From an uncultured archaeon (lineage in GTDB: Archaea; Micrarchaeota; Micrarchaeia; Micrarchaeales; CABMGC01), in contig CABMGC010000062.1 of NCBI GenBank assembly GCA_902385515.1, positions 1 to 13,811 of the forward strand: a stretch of DNA of 13,811 nucleotides. The letters are read 5' to 3'. The notes under the pieces are model-generated. The model did not search any database. It was not told where the DNA came from and worked only from the letters and a program-made list of their open reading frames with translations. The translations under genes and the position numbers were made by a program. Shown piece after piece: positions 11,947 through 13,811 of the stretch (position 1 is its first letter; every line of letters starts with the position of its first letter).

Positions 11947-13551
11947 ATGCCCAAGACACGAAACTCCGGCCCACTGATCGCGTGCATATTGGTAATTGCC
12001 ATTTTGTCATTGGCGGCGGTCATAGCTTTTCAAAAGCCGAGCGCTCCCGTTCTTAGCACCACCACTACGACCATCTTTCTGAGCCACCATTACGCGCTGG
12101 CGCAGGGCGAGAACTTCACAATAACCAAATACTCCAACCCCTCGACAGGCTACTCGTGGAACATATCGATAGACAATCCGTCGGTCGTGGAGTATCTCGG
12201 CACCGGCGGATGCGACCCCGAACTCACATGGGAGATGCAGGTCGGAGCCGGCTGCAACGAGACCTACAACTTCAGGACGCTATCTCCAGGGACGGCGGCG
12301 GTGCTCTTCAGGTACATGCGGCCATGGGAGGCGAACTCAACGGTCCACACGTATTACCTGACCGTCACGGTAAGTCCCGCAAACCAGACTTTCCAGAACG
12401 CGTCCTCGAGGTCCGCCGAGCAGGCCGTTTCAAACAGCATCAACGACTTTGCGCTGAGGTCTTACGCGAAGATGGAAGGGAACGCAAGCAACATCTTCTT
12501 CTCCCCTTTCTCGGTGTACGCCGCGCTGTCGATGGCTTCTGAAGGCGCGCGCGGCAGCACCCTTGCGGAGATGCAGGGTGCGCTCGACGCGTCCTCGCCG
12601 TTCAACGCCACTGCAAACAGGCTCGGCTTTGCGAGCCTAATCGAGCACATCAACGCCAACAGCGCAAGTTCATTGCTGGTGGCTGACACCATCTGGGTCG
12701 AGAAGAAGTTCCCGATCAACCCCGAGTTCGTCGGAGTGCTGCTAAAGTATTACCGCGCACCTGCGCAATCCGCGGATTTCTCGCTCAACTCAAATGCCGA
12801 GAGGCTGCGGATCAACGGGTGGGTCGCCAACATGACCTACGGGAGGATCCAGGACCTTCTTCCTGAAGGGTCGATCAGCTACCTTACGCGCATAGTGCTC
12901 ACAAACGCCGTATACTTCAAGGGCGACTGGGCTCAGCAGTTCAACGCCAGCTACACGCAGGACGCGCCATTTTTCGTGTCGCCGTCGCAGAGCGTCACCG
13001 CAAAGATGATGCACCTGCCCGATGCAGAAAACGCGTCGTACTACTCGAACGGCACGCTCAGCGCGCTGTCGCTCGATTACAAGGGCAGCGATCTGTCGAT
13101 GCTTATACTGCTCCCTGTCGCAAGCAACGGCCTGCAGCCGCTTGAGGCAAACCTGTCCACTTCGGAAATCGCGAGCATAAAGTCTGGCCTTGTGCGCAAG
13201 CAAGTTGACGTCTGGATGCCGAGGTTCAGCCTCACGCAGTCCCAGGAGCTCAGCGGGACGCTCAAGTCGCTTGGAATGAAGGTCCCCTTTGACAGCATGC
13301 TGGCAAACTTCTCCGGGATAAACGCGACCGCGGGGCTGTATATCACGGGCGTCTTCCACAAGGCGTTCATAAACGTAAATGAGACGGGAACCGAGGCCGC
13401 CGCGGCGACGGGCGTGGTGATCGGAACCACCGCCGTGCAGTTCCCCGTGCAGTTCAGGGCGGACCATCCCTTCGTGTTCTTCATAATGGACAAGAGCACC
13501 GGAGCCATACTCTTCATGGGAAGAGTGGAGAATCCTGCGGTAGCGAGCTGA
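11947..13551 (+). CDS. Surface protein fusing a chagasin-like (I42) domain to a serpin (I4)
   Basis: A 534-aa secreted or membrane-tethered protease inhibitor. Residues 9-28 are a hydrophobic signal/anchor, then a Thr-rich linker. Residues about 45-143 resemble chagasin, a cysteine-protease inhibitor: loop NPSTGY (64-69, family NPTTGY), VGAGC (99-103, family GxGG) and RPWE (125-128) are all in order. C89 and C103 might form a disulfide. Residues about 158-534 are a full serpin: SPFSVYAALSMASEGARGSTLAEM, LTNAVYFKGDW, the hinge GTEAAAAT (488-495 region), and the end FRADHPFVFFIMDKSTGAILFMGRVENP. The hinge is of the inhibitory type, and the reactive loop has normal length, placing P1-P1' at Thr495-Ala496, which suggests elastase- or subtilisin-like targets. 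Many N-glycosylation sequons lie in the linker regions. Serpin identity is certain; the chagasin call is strong from three motifs. Confidence 0.9.
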   Translation: MPKTRNSGPLIACILVIAILSLAAVIAFQKPSAPVLSTTTTTIFLSHHYALAQGENFTITKYSNPSTGYSWNISIDNPSVVEYLGTGGCDPELTWEMQVGAGCNETYNFRTLSPGTAAVLFRYMRPWEANSTVHTYYLTVTVSPANQTFQNASSRSAEQAVSNSINDFALRSYAKMEGNASNIFFSPFSVYAALSMASEGARGSTLAEMQGALDASSPFNATANRLGFASLIEHINANSASSLLVADTIWVEKKFPINPEFVGVLLKYYRAPAQSADFSLNSNAERLRINGWVANMTYGRIQDLLPEGSISYLTRIVLTNAVYFKGDWAQQFNASYTQDAPFFVSPSQSVTAKMMHLPDAENASYYSNGTLSALSLDYKGSDLSMLILLPVASNGLQPLEANLSTSEIASIKSGLVRKQVDVWMPRFSLTQSQELSGTLKSLGMKVPFDSMLANFSGINATAGLYITGVFHKAFINVNETGTEAAAATGVVIGTTAVQFPVQFRADHPFVFFIMDKSTGAILFMGRVENPAVAS

Positions 13552-13556
13552 CGGGA

Positions 13557-13811
13557 TCACTGCCTGTCCAGCACGTAGGCCATGCACGGGAAGCCGAGCC
13601 CTTCCCTTACGCCTTTGGAGATGAGCCTCCTGTTGCCGTCTATTATCTCGTAGCGGTCCCTGCCGATAGCGCGAATGACTTTCGGATGCCTGCAGAGGTC
13701 GATTTGTCTTTCATGGTGCCCTGACATCCTGCGGTACCACTTCAGCCTCCCGTCGCCAAAAAGTTTTGCGATCCTGGGCGCGGCCCTGCTCACGATTTCC
13801 TCAAGCGTGAA
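13557..13811 (-). CDS. ParB-like domain protein, C-terminal part (5' end outside window)
   Basis: The minus-strand frame is open to the right edge (the GTG at 13793 is probably internal) and ends at TGA 13557, 5 bp past the convergent serpin stop. The last 45 residues, RDRYEIIDGNRRLISKGVREGLGFP then CMAYVLDRQ, match the core of the ParB/sulfiredoxin-like fold: a strand 'xYxIIDGNRR', a helix, and a final strand. In ParB the DGxRR segment is part of the nucleotide-binding site. The preceding residues (LKWYRRMSGHHERQIDLCRHPKVIRAIG) are basic. Because the N-terminus is missing and the protein ends right after this fold, it is more likely a small free-standing ParB-like protein than a chromosome-partition ParB. 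Function not assigned. Confidence 0.6.
   Translation of the reverse strand, partial: FTLEEIVSRAAPRIAKLFGDGRLKWYRRMSGHHERQIDLCRHPKVIRAIGRDRYEIIDGNRRLISKGVREGLGFPCMAYVLDRQ

Noticed and set aside
1..13811. CRISPR arrays, insertion sequences, tRNA or rRNA genes
   Set aside because: I saw no regularly spaced repeats, transposase motifs, terminal inverted repeats with target duplications, or conserved RNA signatures on either strand.

Overview
The window is archaeal. It carries an archaeal-type aspartyl-tRNA synthetase, FEN1, an MBF1-type factor, SecE/Sec61-gamma, FtsZ, an Lrp/AsnC-type regulator and an M50 site-2 protease, all closely packed on both strands. AT-rich TATA boxes stand about 25 bp before the likely start codons of many genes, which implies leaderless or very short-leader mRNAs. 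Coding DNA is G/C-rich at third positions and promoters are strikingly AT-rich. TAA, TGA and TAG all end genes here. The small genes, the reduced Rqc2-like protein and the secreted, glycosylation-sequon-rich surface proteins would fit a DPANN lineage such as Micrarchaeota, but this placement is inference and cannot be settled from the window.

Layout. (1) 2-1192: 3' part of aspS. 1341-1865: a transglutaminase-fold protein lacking the usual cysteine. (2) 1868-2940, minus: a radical SAM gene split by a -1 frameshift, preceded by a structured non-coding stretch (about 2980-3107). (3) 3217-4236: a double-module Lrp/AsnC regulator. (4) A minus-strand block: MBF1-like factor (6208-5723), FEN1 (5722-4673, starting directly after the MBF1 stop in the same frame), a 51-aa very basic protein (4639-4484), and a separate 60-aa ORF (4410-4228). 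(5) 6268-7737 site-2 protease, 7823-8929 ftsZ, 9039-9617 an unknown helical protein with an in-frame amber codon and about 66 more readable codons, 9843-10040 secE, 10066-10923 a stand-alone NFACT-R protein. (6) 11007-11912 a membrane-anchored winged-HTH protein with a large outer domain, followed by 11947-13551, a membrane-tethered protein joining a chagasin-like (I42) cysteine-protease inhibitor domain to a complete serpin (I4). (7) 13557-13811, minus: end of a ParB-like domain protein.

Most genes are informational or cell-division housekeeping. The unusual part is the right end. There, a two-headed surface protease inhibitor sits beside a transmembrane transcription-factor-like protein, a few kilobases from a site-2 protease. 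These parts could in principle form a proteolysis-sensing and defence circuit, but the functional link is inference. Other points worth attention are the Rqc2 piece without its N-terminal half, the structured leader or small RNA, the amber-interrupted gene and the small basic protein behind fen1.
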